Source: Octadecabacter sp. B2R22
Lineage (GTDB): Bacteria; Pseudomonadota; Alphaproteobacteria; Rhodobacterales; Rhodobacteraceae
NCBI RefSeq assembly: GCF_018861045.1
Contig: NZ_JAHKQJ010000005.1
Span: 434,001 to 498,000, forward strand
Length of the DNA stretch: 64,000 nt
Direction: 5' to 3'
In this document: in pieces, positions 20,217 through 29,696 of the stretch
Layout: each line of letters starts with the position of its first letter
How positions within the stretch are numbered: the first letter of the stretch is position 1
The notes under the pieces: model-generated
Databases searched by the model: none
What the model was told of the DNA's origin: nothing
Seen by the model: the letters and a program-made list of their open reading frames with translations, nothing else
Translations under genes and position numbers: made by a program

Positions 20217-21421
20217 GCCTTTAGCAGTGCTTTCATGTCGGTGTCTGGGTTTGCGATGACGTCTGGCGCGGGCGATTTGCCAGCCTCGATCAACCGCTTA
20301 CCGATCATGTAATTGCGCGGATCATTCATGGCATCAACCGCGAGCAACGTCTCATCTCGGTAATACCAATGGGACTGTGCGTCGCCCGTTTTTCGGACAA
20401 CAATCCGAGTGTATCCAACGTTCAGGCCTGCGATCTGTAGCTTGCAATCATACTGATCTGACCAAAACCACGGCTTGGGCTGATAGGGCGTATCAGCACC
20501 CATCATATTGCGCGCCACGGCTTCCGCCTGATCAATGGCATTTCCGACGCTTTCAATTCGGGTTTGAGAACCATTCCAGTTCAGCGTGGCACAGTCGCCA
20601 GCTGCCCAAATATGGGGGTCGGATGTTCGGCCATTGGCTTCAGTAACGATGCCGTTGTCACAGGTGACACCCGCGCTTTCGGCGAGGGCCGTTGCGGGGC
20701 TAATCCCAACGCCAACAATCACGAAATCGCAGTCCAGCGTCGTTCCGTCCGTCAAGACAGCGCCAGTCACCCGGGTTTCGCCTTTCAAACGTTCCAGCCC
20801 GACACCTTCGCGGATATCGACGCCATGCGTGCTATGAAGGTTGCGGAAATATTCGGATGTTTCTGGTGCGGCAACACGCTGCAGAATCCGGTCAGCCATT
20901 TCTACCAGCACGACATTCAGGCCGAGTTTTGCAGCCACTGCCGCCGCCTCGAGGCCAATGTAGCCGCCGCCAATAATCAATAGCCGCTTGCCGGCGACGA
21001 ACTCGGGCGCCATTGCATCGGCATCCGCCAAATCACGAACAGCATAAACGCCTTCCAAGGTGCCGCCGATAGAACTGGGCAACATGCGTGGATGGGCCCC
21101 TGTCGTCAGGGCCAATTCGTCGTATGAAAGAACTTCGTCACCTTCTAGCGTAATCGACTGCGCTGCCGCATCCACCGCGACCACACGGGTCCCCGTTCGT
21201 AAGGTTACGTTGTTGGTTTCATACCATTCGCGGGGACGCAAAAAGAGCCGTTCTCGTTCCATCTCACCGAGCAGATATGCTTTGGACAAAGGGGGCCGTT
21301 GATAGGGTGGGTTTTCCTCTGCTCCGAGCAGCGTAATCTCGCCCTCAAAGCCTTCGGAGCGTAGTTTTCCTGCAAGCGAGGCTCCGGCCTGACCTGCGCC
21401 GATCACGACAATATGGCTCAT
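20213..21421 (-). CDS. FAD-dependent NAD(P)H:ferredoxin reductase-like oxidoreductase
   Basis: 402 residues from the ATG at 21421, directly before the dinucleotide fold (HIVVIGAGQAGASLAGKL). The frame could start 15 bases earlier, but those residues are not typical. FAD and NAD(P)H glycine motifs at about 3-20 and 143-160 (LLIIGGGYIGLEAAAVA), plus HIWAAGDCA, place it with rhodocoxin, putidaredoxin and terpredoxin reductases. These pass electrons to a 2Fe-2S ferredoxin feeding a P450 or dioxygenase. Neither partner is encoded nearby, so the electron acceptor is unknown. Confidence 0.88.
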   Translation of the reverse strand: MSHIVVIGAGQAGASLAGKLRSEGFEGEITLLGAEENPPYQRPPLSKAYLLGEMERERLFLRPREWYETNNVTLRTGTRVVAVDAAAQSITLEGDEVLSYDELALTTGAHPRMLPSSIGGTLEGVYAVRDLADADAMAPEFVAGKRLLIIGGGYIGLEAAAVAAKLGLNVVLVEMADRILQRVAAPETSEYFRNLHSTHGVDIREGVGLERLKGETRVTGAVLTDGTTLDCDFVIVGVGISPATALAESAGVTCDNGIVTEANGRTSDPHIWAAGDCATLNWNGSQTRIESVGNAIDQAEAVARNMMGADTPYQPKPWFWSDQYDCKLQIAGLNVGYTRIVVRKTGDAQSHWYYRDETLLAVDAMNDPRNYMIGKRLIEAGKSPAPDVIANPDTDMKALLKA

Positions 21422-21504
21422 GAATAGCGGTTCCATCTGGTTGCTGACAAAATGGACCCTATAGTGAGGGCAGCGACCAACGCAATTGCCGAAAAGGACT
21501 AGAT

Positions 21505-21993
21505 ATGACGATTTCAGAGGGCGACAAACTGCCAGATGCGATGCTTGTTAAGATGGGCGAAGACGGCCCCGAAGGAATTTCAGTTTCTTCTTTGACAGAA
21601 GGGCGCAACGTTGTGATCTTTGCGGTGCCGGGGGCCTACACAGGTGTCTGCACAACGGCGCACGTGCCGAGCTTTATTCGCACAAAGGATGAGTTCAAGG
21701 AACGTGGCGTTGAAGAAATCATCTGCCTGTCCGTCAATGATCCGTTCGTATTGGACAGTTGGGCCGAAGCTACTGGTGCAGCCGACGCGGGCATCGTGAC
21801 TGTTGGCGACCCATCAGGTGAATTTACCAAAGCGATCGGCATGGATTTCTCTGCGCCGCCTGCGGGTCTTATCAACCGCTCTAAACGGTATGCGATGCTT
21901 GTGATGGACGGCGAAGTTAAGGTTCTTAACGCAGAAGAAAGCCCCGGTACCTGTGAAACATCAGCAGGCGAAGGTCTGTTGGAAGACATGTAA
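21505..21993 (+). CDS. Peroxiredoxin, Prx5 type
   Basis: 162 residues. The peroxidatic cysteine is C49 in the P-x3-T-x2-C motif (PGAYTGVC), followed by the VPSF segment. Further cysteines at about 73 (EIICLSVND) and 150 (GTCETS) could act in resolution; the C150 position agrees with atypical 2-Cys Prx5 enzymes. It reduces hydrogen and alkyl peroxides using thioredoxin or glutaredoxin. AAAGGA precedes the ATG. The 3' end overlaps the convergent pterin dehydratase gene by 33 bases. Confidence 0.92.
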   Translation: MTISEGDKLPDAMLVKMGEDGPEGISVSSLTEGRNVVIFAVPGAYTGVCTTAHVPSFIRTKDEFKERGVEEIICLSVNDPFVLDSWAEATGAADAGIVTVGDPSGEFTKAIGMDFSAPPAGLINRSKRYAMLVMDGEVKVLNAEESPGTCETSAGEGLLEDM

Positions 21994-22290
21994 TCGAATT
22001 GCGTTGGCGGAATATTCCGCCAGCGCATCCATCCGTTTGGCTAGTTTCAGGTCGAGCCCTGTTAGCCCGCCTGTGTCATGGGTCGTCAGCGTCACATCGA
22101 CGGTTTTGTAGATATTGAACCATTCAGGATGATGGTTGAGTTTTTCTGCAACAATGGCCACGGATGTCATCCACCCGAAAGCTTCAACAAAGTTCTTGAA
22201 CGTGAATGTCTTGCGAGCGTTCGTGTCACCAACGACCCAACCCGCAGCAACCAACTCATCGCGTCCAGCTTGATCTAAGGTGTCGTTCAT
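21961..22290 (-). CDS. Pterin-4-alpha-carbinolamine dehydratase
   Basis: 109 residues, typical size. The family motif is clear: [19 protein letters not shown] followed by [22 protein letters not shown]. The active-site histidines are the HH of LNHHPEW and the H of TTHD. The enzyme dehydrates 4a-hydroxytetrahydrobiopterin after aromatic amino-acid hydroxylation; in bacteria lacking that pathway its role is less clear. It is the last gene of a four-gene minus run (ridA-like, GDPD, FemAB-like, this gene) and starts inside the stop of the FemAB-like gene. Confidence 0.92.
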   Translation of the reverse strand: MNDTLDQAGRDELVAAGWVVGDTNARKTFTFKNFVEAFGWMTSVAIVAEKLNHHPEWFNIYKTVDVTLTTHDTGGLTGLDLKLAKRMDALAEYSANAIRLHVFQQTFAC

Positions 22291-23471
22291 TCCTGTTCCT
22301 CGATGTCCGCCCGCCGGAACGGGCCGTAGTTGGTCAGCACTTCGATTTCATCCGATACGGCGGCACGTTCGGCGGTTAGGTATTTGGCAACTGCATCCCG
22401 AAACCCAGCGTCTGCAAACCAATGTAGCGAATGGGTTGTTACCGGAAGATACCCCCGCGCCAGTTTGTGTTCACCTTGCGCGCCCGCCTCGACCCGTTTC
22501 AGCCCGTGGGCAAGCGCATAGTCGATTGCCTGATAATAGCAGATCTCGAAATGCAGGCAGGCATGGTGTTCGGTGCAGCCCCAATAGCGCCCGAAAAGCG
22601 TATCGCGTCCGATAAAGTTCAGAGCACCCGCAATGGGCTCTCCGTCCCGTTCTGCAAATACCAATAGGATATCATCCTTCAGATACTCAGCTGCAATATC
22701 AAAGAACGCCCGCGTCAAATAGGGCTGTCCCCATTTGCGTGCCCCTGTATCTTGGTAGAACGTCCACATCGCATCCAAGTGATGGGGTTTAATGTCACTG
22801 CCAGACATCTGCACGATATTCGCATCAATTGCCTGCGCCGTCGCGCGTTCTTTGCGCAGTGTTTTACGTTTCCTTGATGAAAGTTCGGCTAGAAAACCGT
22901 CCCAGTCTTTGTAGCCCTCATTCGTCCAGTGGTATTGTTGGGATGTGCGATGCAGCAGCCCCATTTCCGCACCAGCTAGGGCCTCGGCCTCTGTGCAAAA
23001 GGTTGCGTGCAGGGACGACAGATTATTGTCAGCTGTAATCTGCACGGCCCCTTGGATCAAAGCACCCATGCCTTGAACCTCATGGCCCGGGCGGGTCAAG
23101 AACCTGCGACCCGTGACAGGCGTAAAGGGTGCAGCAATCTGGAGTTTCGGGTAGTACTGCCCACCTGATCGCTCAAACGCTTGTGCAAAATTATGGTCGA
23201 ACATGTATTCGCCTTGGCTATGGGATTTGCCATAGAGCGGGGCGACGCCGATGAGTTTTCCATCTTGCTGCGCGGTCAGGTAGTGAGGGGTCCACCCTGT
23301 TCCCGCGCCAACACTGCCACTTTCTTCCAATGCACTTAAGAAACGATAGGTGGTGAACGGATCAGTTGCGCGCCCGCTGTCGGCCTCGGGGCAGGCGCAT
23401 GCGTCCCACTCGGCTGGATCAATCCCAGAGAGTGACGCGTGTGTACTTATTTCGATCGCGCTGCCGTCCAT
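22287..23471 (-). CDS. FemAB-like GNAT protein (peptidoglycan biosynthesis/recognition type)
   Basis: 394 residues from the ATG at 23471 (a TTG nine bases upstream is possible). The protein matches the FemAB-like family PF04339: [29 protein letters not shown], then [41 protein letters not shown], and the C-terminal [27 protein letters not shown]. Members have two GNAT folds and are annotated in connection with peptidoglycan, but no biochemical function is firmly known to me. It is coupled to the dehydratase gene downstream. Confidence 0.85.
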   Translation of the reverse strand: MDGSAIEISTHASLSGIDPAEWDACACPEADSGRATDPFTTYRFLSALEESGSVGAGTGWTPHYLTAQQDGKLIGVAPLYGKSHSQGEYMFDHNFAQAFERSGGQYYPKLQIAAPFTPVTGRRFLTRPGHEVQGMGALIQGAVQITADNNLSSLHATFCTEAEALAGAEMGLLHRTSQQYHWTNEGYKDWDGFLAELSSRKRKTLRKERATAQAIDANIVQMSGSDIKPHHLDAMWTFYQDTGARKWGQPYLTRAFFDIAAEYLKDDILLVFAERDGEPIAGALNFIGRDTLFGRYWGCTEHHACLHFEICYYQAIDYALAHGLKRVEAGAQGEHKLARGYLPVTTHSLHWFADAGFRDAVAKYLTAERAAVSDEIEVLTNYGPFRRADIEEQE

Positions 23472-23501
23472 AGTTAACAAGTGGCGCTCATGCGCGCATA
23501 G

Positions 23502-24254
23502 TCAAGCAAAGTAGCCCTCAAAGGTGACATTGTCGGCAATCTTGCGTGCTTCTGACTCGCGCTGAGCGCTTTTTATCGTCCAACACAAAACGGGCACGTT
23601 TCGTGCCTTGAGGTCTGCGACGTTTGGCGATGCGAGGTCATCCCATTGATGACTTATGAAGGTAGCTTCCACACGGTCGAAATCGGGGATCGTGGCGAGG
23701 CGTTCGCGCACGGCGGCTGGCACAGTTGGCCAACTCTTTTCGCTGTAAGGGCAGGTCGTGATGCCGCGGGGAATTGAGGGGGCATAGTCACGGCAGGCCG
23801 CAACAGAGTGGGGGTTAAATGACATCAAAGCCACGTCGCCATCATAGCCTTTCAACGCATCGATTACGGCTTTTTCCAGCGGCCCGACGGCTGGTCCAAG
23901 CGCGCCGTCTTGATCCTTGATTTCGATCAGCAATGGCACGCGCCCCGCAATACTGTCCAAGACCTGCACCAAAGTCGGGATGGTGCCACCACCACCGCTC
24001 AAGGCGATTTCGCCCAGTTCAGCGGCACTGCGTTGGGCGATAGGCCCGCTTTCGGTTGTTAACCGATTCAAGCTATAGTCGTGGAAGACCATCGGTAAAC
24101 CGTCTTTTGACGGCTGAATGTCGATCTCTATGCCGTACCCAGCCTCAACGGCTGCATGAATAGCCGCCAAGGAGTTCTCAGCCCGAGACGCGTCATGTAG
24201 TGCGCGGTGTGTGATCGGTCGTTCGAGGAAACCAGCGGGCAGGCCAGTCGTCAT
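23502..24254 (-). CDS. Glycerophosphodiester phosphodiesterase family protein
   Basis: 250 residues without signal peptide, so cytoplasmic. The catalytic set is visible: PITHRALHD near residue 16 (His-Arg), EIDIQPSKDGLPMVFHDYSLNRLT (Glu, Asp, His) and LLIEIKDQ (Glu, Lys). It hydrolyses glycerophosphodiesters from phospholipid turnover to glycerol-3-phosphate and an alcohol. The ATG overlaps the stop of the upstream RidA gene by one base, indicating coupling. Confidence 0.92.
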   Translation of the reverse strand: MTTGLPAGFLERPITHRALHDASRAENSLAAIHAAVEAGYGIEIDIQPSKDGLPMVFHDYSLNRLTTESGPIAQRSAAELGEIALSGGGGTIPTLVQVLDSIAGRVPLLIEIKDQDGALGPAVGPLEKAVIDALKGYDGDVALMSFNPHSVAACRDYAPSIPRGITTCPYSEKSWPTVPAAVRERLATIPDFDRVEATFISHQWDDLASPNVADLKARNVPVLCWTIKSAQRESEARKIADNVTFEGYFA

Positions 24255-24715
24255 TATGGTACGATCTCGAAGATAGCTTCGATTTCGACGGCCACGCCAA
24301 AGGGTAAGGACGCGGCAGAAACTGCGCTGCGGGAATGGCGGCCCTTGTCACCCAAGGCTTCTACCATGAAGTCCGAACACCCGTTGATGACTTTGGGTTG
24401 GTCACCAAAGTCTGGAGTCGAATTTACGAAGCCAACCAATTTAACAACCCGCACAAGGCGATCGATGTCGCCGTCGCATCCGGCCTTTAGCTGCGCCAAC
24501 AAAGAAATGGCACAGGCTTTGGCCGCCACGGCGCCGTCCTCTGCAGTTAGATCATCGCCGAGCTTTCCAACGATGAATCCATCGTCGTTCGCCGAAATCT
24601 GGCCGGACACGAACAGCAGGTTTCCGGTTCTAACGAACGGCACATAGTTGGCGGCTGGTGCAGGCGCATCGGGAAGTGTGACACCAAGTTCTGCGAGGCG
24701 TGTTTCAATAGACAT
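24254..24715 (-). CDS. RidA family protein (YjgF/YER057c/UK114)
   Basis: 153 residues, the long (about 150-residue) subtype. Recognised by NYVPFVRTGNLLFVSGQISAND and the C-terminal LPFGVAVEIEAIFEI. Archetypal RidA deaminates reactive enamine/imine intermediates through an Arg near the C-terminus; in this subtype that position is not the classical Arg, so the activity may differ. It is the first gene of the ridA-GDPD-FemAB-like-PCD run. It starts 31 bp after the HlyD gene, so it could be read from the type I secretion promoter. Confidence 0.88.
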   Translation of the reverse strand: MSIETRLAELGVTLPDAPAPAANYVPFVRTGNLLFVSGQISANDDGFIVGKLGDDLTAEDGAVAAKACAISLLAQLKAGCDGDIDRLVRVVKLVGFVNSTPDFGDQPKVINGCSDFMVEALGDKGRHSRSAVSAASLPFGVAVEIEAIFEIVP

Positions 24716-24745
24716 GTATGATCCTTTCGGGATTTTACGCCGACG

Positions 24746-26041
24746 CTAGCCGTCTCTAAAGGTGCGCGCAATATAGTCCATTAGGGGTCGGGTCAGGTAA
24801 TTCATCGGCGTGCGATCTGCTGTGCGAATGAAGGCTTCTACGGGCATCCCGGGGATAAGAGTTGTCCCATCCGGCAGGCGTGCCAATTCGCCTTCGTTCA
24901 GTTGAACCTCAGCGCGGTAGTAGGTCGCATTGGTCGTATTATCCGAAAACGCATCCGCTGACACGAGTGCTACCGTTCCATAGAGTTCGGGTGTCGTGCG
25001 TTGATCCAGTGCCGAGAACCGCACGCTTACTTCTTGGCCAATGGTCAAGACATCAACGTCCGTCGGGGCGACTTGAGTGGCAATGACCAAAGGCCGATCT
25101 TGCGGTACGATAAACATGAGTGGGTCGGCGGGTTGGATAACCACACCAGCGCCGAACACTTGCAAACTGTAGATAATACCACCGACAGGTGCCCGAATAT
25201 CGAGCCGTTCCAACTGGCGAATAATCGTCGTGCGCCGCTCTCTAAGTTCAAGTTCGTTGAACTGGAGGTCACGCAATCGAGTGATCGCTTCTTCTCGTCG
25301 GGTTGTGGTGATGCCGAGGATTTCGATCTCGATCTCTGTGATTCGTTCTCGGGCGCCCGCAACTGAGGCCGTCAGTTCCCCGACTTGGCCCTGCAATCGA
25401 GCACGTTCCCGTTGCAAGTTCAGAACCGTACTTGCTTGTGCAAGGCCGCGTTCGAGCAAGGATTGTTGATTGCTCAACTCTTCATCGATCAGGGCAAGCT
25501 GGGTTTCGAGTGCGTCTTGCTGCGCGACGATTCCACGAATTTGCGACGCGATTTGGTCCTTACGATTGCCGAGTTGTTCAGTGCTTCGGGCGACCGATTC
25601 AAGTCGCGCAGTGAACAGGTTTTCCTGACCGTCTTTAAGCGATTGAACGACTTCTGGATTACCCTCGTCGAGCACCGGATCAAAAATGAGAGAAGCCGCG
25701 CCATCTCTCTCGGCCTTAAAACGTGCACTTCGCGCCAACGTTTCAAACAATTGGGCCTCGACAACTGATAAATTGGCCTGAAGGTCCTGCGCATCAAGTC
25801 GCAAAAGAATATCCCCTTGCATGATGACGTCACCTTCCTTGACCAAAATGTCAGTGACGACACCCCCGTCAGGGTGCTGAACAACTTGGCGGTTCTGGTC
25901 GACTTCAATCAAACCACTGGCAATTACGGCACCTGAAATCTGTGCGGTAACTGCCCATCCTCCAAATCCGCCGACAAGTATCAAAAGCGCAAAGACGCCG
26001 ACCGAAAGCGGGCGTCGTGCTGACCATTCAGTACGTTTCAT
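24746..26041 (-). CDS. HlyD-family type I secretion membrane fusion protein
   Basis: 431 residues from the ATG at 26041, which overlaps the ABC gene stop (ATGA). One transmembrane segment lies at about 13-31. The N-terminal half of the lipoyl domain ([21 protein letters not shown]) comes next, then a long coiled-coil hairpin (about 95-260), the second lipoyl half ([14 protein letters not shown]) and a C-terminal beta-barrel domain. It bridges the ABC exporter to an outer-membrane TolC-like duct. No RTX substrate or TolC homologue is encoded in the window. Confidence 0.93.
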   Translation of the reverse strand: MKRTEWSARRPLSVGVFALLILVGGFGGWAVTAQISGAVIASGLIEVDQNRQVVQHPDGGVVTDILVKEGDVIMQGDILLRLDAQDLQANLSVVEAQLFETLARSARFKAERDGAASLIFDPVLDEGNPEVVQSLKDGQENLFTARLESVARSTEQLGNRKDQIASQIRGIVAQQDALETQLALIDEELSNQQSLLERGLAQASTVLNLQRERARLQGQVGELTASVAGARERITEIEIEILGITTTRREEAITRLRDLQFNELELRERRTTIIRQLERLDIRAPVGGIIYSLQVFGAGVVIQPADPLMFIVPQDRPLVIATQVAPTDVDVLTIGQEVSVRFSALDQRTTPELYGTVALVSADAFSDNTTNATYYRAEVQLNEGELARLPDGTTLIPGMPVEAFIRTADRTPMNYLTRPLMDYIARTFRDG

Positions 26042-27792
26042 GTGACGCCTCCCCCTTGGCCTTTGCCTCGATCGATCTGCGACCGATTGGCGAGGATTTG
26101 CGATTTCACTTCTTCGGTTGGGCCAAATGCTTTCAGCACACCGCCGTCCAAATACATGAGCTTGTCGCACTGTTCGATAGCTGCTGGCCGATGGGCCATG
26201 ACAAAGACGCAGCGACCTTCTTCGCGCATGATCTTGATCGCGTTGTTAACGGCGACGGATCCTTCGTTGTCGAGGTTGGAGTTCGGTTCATCCAAAACGA
26301 GATACACAGGATCCCCATACATAGCGCGGGCCAGCCCGACGCGTTGGACTTGACCACCAGACAACCGCCCACCAGTTTCATCTACGATTGTGTCATAACC
26401 ATCAGGAAGACGAAGGATCATCTCATGGGCGGCGGCCCGTTTGGCGGCTTTGATGACTGCCGCATCATCTGGGTTCGGCGACATGCGGGCGATGTTGTCC
26501 CGTATTGAACCGCTCAAGAGCGTGACGGTTTGCGGTAGATATCCAACATACCCCCCCAAGACATCCGGTTCGTATTGATCCAGTGACGCACCATCCAAGC
26601 GGATAGTGCCACCAGCGGGAACCCAAAGCCCTGCCAAGGCACGCGCGAGCGTCGATTTGCCCGCACCAGACGGACCAATAACGCCGACCGCTTCGCCAGG
26701 ATTGATTTTGAATGATACCATTCTGAGTGACGCTTTGGTTTCACCGGGGGGCAAAACAGTAACTTGGTCTGCGGCGATCATAGATTTCGGTCTTGGCAGC
26801 TCCGTCCGGTGTTTTTGAATAGGTACTGCGCCCAACAGGCGCGATAGGCTTGCCCAACCACTGCGCCCACGGTTCAAGACAGGCCATTGGTTGACCAGCA
26901 TTTCAATCGGCGCAAGTGCGCGACCCATAAGAATTGAACCGGCAATCATGGCGCCGGGCGTCAGTTCACCTTGAAGAACCAAATAAGCCCCAACACCAAG
27001 CATTGCCGACTGAAGGAACAGCCGGAATGTCTTGGTCATACTGCCAAATCCGCCGCCTAAGTCCCCCGCTTTGATGCCCGCGCGCAAAGACTTGTTACGA
27101 AGATCAATCCACCGCTGAAACGCAGAAGACCGCATTCCGAGCGCTTGGATCATGTCGGCACCACTGCGCAACTGTTCGCCCATGGCTTCGGCGTGAAATG
27201 TCGCCTCATTTGCTTCTGCGAGCGGGCGCCGGCTGCTCAGCTGGTTGATAATCGCGATTATGACCAAAATGATCCCGCCGCCGATCGCCAAATAACCAAG
27301 GTACGGATGGAAAATGAAAATCCCCAGAACAAAGATAAGCGTCCACGGCAAATCAAAAATGGCCATTGCTACAGGTGATGTGACGGCGCGTTGAACCGAT
27401 TGGAGGTCATTTTGACCGGTGGCTGCTTCTGTTGGAACGCGGCCCGTTGCGCGAGCGCGCATGACGGCGTTGAACACGCGTTCGTCTAGGTCCGTTTGGA
27501 ACTGAGCGCCAACACGGCTCATAATGCGGCCGCGGGCATAATCGAGAATACCCATCATCAAATACATGAACCCGACCAAAACGGACAATGCGATCAGGGT
27601 TTCATAAGACCGCGAACCAAGCACGCGATCGTAAACGTTGAGCATATAGAGCGGGCCCGTCAGCATCAGCGCATTTACGAAACTGCTGAAAATCGCCACA
27701 AACCAATAGAGCGCGCGTGACTTTTTGCGAATGCCTATCAACTCTGATCGGCCCGCGCGTGTTTCTACGCTGGTCGCTTCTTTATTCATCAT
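26038..27792 (-). CDS. Type I secretion ABC transporter (PrtD-like permease/ATPase)
   Basis: 584 residues. An N-terminal membrane domain with about six helices (about 30-310) is followed by an ATPase with Walker [18 protein letters not shown], signature [15 protein letters not shown], and Walker [13 protein letters not shown]. The absence of an N-terminal peptidase-like domain and the length fit PrtD/AprD exporters of RTX proteases and adhesins rather than HlyB. It forms a coupled pair with the HlyD gene. It diverges from mlaA across 132 bp that hold two inverted repeats. Confidence 0.93.
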   Translation of the reverse strand: MMNKEATSVETRAGRSELIGIRKKSRALYWFVAIFSSFVNALMLTGPLYMLNVYDRVLGSRSYETLIALSVLVGFMYLMMGILDYARGRIMSRVGAQFQTDLDERVFNAVMRARATGRVPTEAATGQNDLQSVQRAVTSPVAMAIFDLPWTLIFVLGIFIFHPYLGYLAIGGGIILVIIAIINQLSSRRPLAEANEATFHAEAMGEQLRSGADMIQALGMRSSAFQRWIDLRNKSLRAGIKAGDLGGGFGSMTKTFRLFLQSAMLGVGAYLVLQGELTPGAMIAGSILMGRALAPIEMLVNQWPVLNRGRSGWASLSRLLGAVPIQKHRTELPRPKSMIAADQVTVLPPGETKASLRMVSFKINPGEAVGVIGPSGAGKSTLARALAGLWVPAGGTIRLDGASLDQYEPDVLGGYVGYLPQTVTLLSGSIRDNIARMSPNPDDAAVIKAAKRAAAHEMILRLPDGYDTIVDETGGRLSGGQVQRVGLARAMYGDPVYLVLDEPNSNLDNEGSVAVNNAIKIMREEGRCVFVMAHRPAAIEQCDKLMYLDGGVLKAFGPTEEVKSQILANRSQIDRGKGQGGGVT

Positions 27793-27855
27793 GGGCGATT
27801 TTCCGCCTTCCCTATTGCCGCAATTCCGCGGGTAATCGTTCTTAAATCTTGAAAC

Positions 27856-27919
27856 CCTGTCGCATATGGATCACGACAGGTTACATTGTAGTGTAGCCCT
27901 CTGGTCATCTAACACCAGA
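27856..27919. promoter_or_regulatory. Two inverted repeats between the ABC exporter gene and mlaA
   Basis: CCTGTCG (27856-27862) pairs with CGACAGG (27874-27880), and TCTGGT (27900-27905) with ACCAGA (27914-27919). Both lie in the divergent promoter region and could be operators or RNA hairpins of the mlaA leader. No protein can be assigned to them. Confidence 0.3.
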
Positions 27920-27924
27920 AGACT

Positions 27925-28722
27925 ATGTGCCATATATTACCAATTTCTGCTTTGGATAAACTATTGTTACGGACAATCACCACTCACTTTCGCGCAGTTT
28001 GCGTCCTATCGGCCATAGCTGCGGCCGCGGCGTGTACCGCACCCACGCCCGGTGCTGAGTATAATGACCCGTTCGAGGAGACGAACCGCGCGGTACATGC
28101 CTTCAACAAAGGGCTGGATCAGGCCATTTTGCGCCCAGCTGGTCAGGCCGCGGCTGTTGTCCCCGTCGAATTTACGACACCGGTCGTAAACTTCGCCGAT
28201 AACGTTGGCCTTCCAGGGATGGTCGCGAACGGATTGCTGCAAGGTGATATTGGCGGATCTGCCACCAACACAATGCGGTTCCTGATCAACACAACCGTAG
28301 GCATCGGCGGTCTGTTTGACCCCGCGGGCGCGATTGGCCTCACCGAAGAAACGACCGATTTTGGCGAAACGCTCGCTGTTTGGGGTGTGCCTGAAGGAGC
28401 CTATGTAGAACTGCCGGTCTTCGGACCATCGACCGAACGTGACGCTGTCGGCGTTATCATCGACCTGATCTTTGACCCGCTCCAGAGCGTTGGAACAGGC
28501 GCTCAGTTGGATTACGGAACCGCCGCGCGCGTGGCGAGTTTGGGCGTGGATCGCGGAACGTTCATGGATACATTCGACTCCGTCTTGTATGAAAGTGCTG
28601 ACAGTTATGCGCAGGCCCGCTTGGCCTATCTGCAGAACCGTCGTTTTGATTTGGGCGAAGCACCGCCCGCTGTTTCCGAGATTGATCCGTTCTCGGACGA
28701 CCTTAGTATTGAAGGATTTTGA
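27925..28722 (+). CDS. mlaA: MlaA (VacJ) family lipoprotein
   Basis: 265 residues as drawn. The lipoprotein signal ends AIAAAAAC, followed by the MlaA core: YNDPFEETNRAVHAFNKGLD, NVGLPGMVANGLLQGD, RFLINTTVGIGGLFDPA, DFGETLAVWGVPEGAYVELPVFGP. MlaA sits in the outer membrane and, with MlaC and the MlaFEDB transporter, moves mislocalised phospholipids back to the inner membrane. The start is uncertain: ATG 27925 has a weak ribosome-binding site, and TTG 27964 would give a more normal signal peptide. mlaC follows at once; the mlaFEDB genes are not in this window. Confidence 0.93.
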   Translation: MCHILPISALDKLLLRTITTHFRAVCVLSAIAAAAACTAPTPGAEYNDPFEETNRAVHAFNKGLDQAILRPAGQAAAVVPVEFTTPVVNFADNVGLPGMVANGLLQGDIGGSATNTMRFLINTTVGIGGLFDPAGAIGLTEETTDFGETLAVWGVPEGAYVELPVFGPSTERDAVGVIIDLIFDPLQSVGTGAQLDYGTAARVASLGVDRGTFMDTFDSVLYESADSYAQARLAYLQNRRFDLGEAPPAVSEIDPFSDDLSIEGF

Positions 28723-28724
28723 AA

Positions 28725-29321
28725 ATGACTGACCTTAGCTTTTCCCGCCGCCGTGTTCTGGCCCTAGGAGGCGCAAGCGCCTTTGCAGCCCTTCCGTTGC
28801 CAGCCCTTGCCTTGAATGCGAGCCAGGCTGAGAGCCTTGTGACTACTGCAATCGGTGAAATTAACCGAGTTATCTCCTCCGGTGCCTCGGTCAATTCTAT
28901 GGTAAACAGCTTCAAGGGTATCTTTGACCGTTATGCAGACACCAGCTACTTGGCGGCCTACGCGCTGGGCAATGATGGTCGTTCGGCGTCAAATGCGCAA
29001 AAGGCTGCTTTTTCTGATGCGTTCGGTATCTATCTTGCGAACAAATATGGCCGCCGGTTTAACGAATTCGCGGGCGGGCGGATCGAAGTGCAAGGAACGC
29101 GAGCCGTCAATTCCTACATGGAAGTGCGCACACTTGCGATTTTGCGCGGACAATCTCCGTTCCAAGTCGATTTCCACGTGTCCGATCGTCCGGGTCGCCC
29201 AGTATTCTTCAACCTAATCATTGAGGGCGTTAATATGCTGCTGTCCGAACGCGCCGAGATTGGTGCGATGTTGGATGCGCGCGGCGGTAACCTTGATCAA
29301 CTTATTCGCGATCTCAGCTGA
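28725..29321 (+). CDS. mlaC: MlaC/Ttg2D family periplasmic phospholipid carrier
   Basis: 198 residues from the ATG at 28725, eight bases after GAAGGA. The N-terminus has a twin-arginine-like signal (SRRRVLALGG, cleavage near ALA). The MlaC features are IFDRYADTSYLAAYALG, FSDAFGIYLANKYGRRF and the C-terminal FFNLIIEGVNMLLSERAEIGAML. MlaC ferries phospholipid between MlaA and the inner-membrane complex. A Tat-type signal, if genuine, would mean export in folded form. The gene is coupled to mlaA, and the stop overlaps the next start. Confidence 0.92.
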   Translation: MTDLSFSRRRVLALGGASAFAALPLPALALNASQAESLVTTAIGEINRVISSGASVNSMVNSFKGIFDRYADTSYLAAYALGNDGRSASNAQKAAFSDAFGIYLANKYGRRFNEFAGGRIEVQGTRAVNSYMEVRTLAILRGQSPFQVDFHVSDRPGRPVFFNLIIEGVNMLLSERAEIGAMLDARGGNLDQLIRDLS

Positions 29322-29668
29322 TGCGTCTTGCTGTTGCCCTCATTCTTGCACCGGCTCTTGCTGCCGCGACGCCTTATGACGGGACGTACCGTCAGAATGC
29401 GAACTCCGAGTGTGGGTTGGTCGGGGCAGATGGCGGGGCTCTCAAAATTGAAGACGGCATTTTCTATGGCGTTGAAATGGAATGTCGTATGACGCGTCCA
29501 GTTCAGGTCGTCGATATGGATGCAACGCTTTATACGATGCGGTGTTCCGGCGACGATCAGATTTGGACGGAACGCGCGATGGTGATGAATGATGCCGAGG
29601 TCGAAGGCGGCATCATCATGCTATGGGATGGTTACGCCTTCCGGTATTCTCGCTGCGCTGAAAACTAA
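29321..29668 (+). CDS. Small exported protein of unknown function
   Basis: 115 residues with a signal peptide (cleavage near AAA-TPYDG). The mature part begins TPYDGTYRQNANSECG and has four cysteines likely to form two disulfides. The ATG overlaps the mlaC stop by one base, so it is the third gene of the mlaA-mlaC operon and may assist envelope lipid traffic; that role is inferred from position only. Confidence 0.7.
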   Translation: MRLAVALILAPALAAATPYDGTYRQNANSECGLVGADGGALKIEDGIFYGVEMECRMTRPVQVVDMDATLYTMRCSGDDQIWTERAMVMNDAEVEGGIIMLWDGYAFRYSRCAEN

Positions 29669-29672
29669 GCGA

Positions 29673-29695
29673 CGGGTGGCGCAAAACGCCGCCCG
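29673..29695. terminator. Possible hairpin between convergent genes
   Basis: CGGGTGGCG and CGCCGCCCG form a nine-pair stem with one wobble and a CAAAA loop. It lies in the 28-bp gap between the mlaC-operon end and the PBP gene end. There is no good T-run, so termination would be weak or Rho-assisted. Confidence 0.35.
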
Positions 29696-29696
29696 A

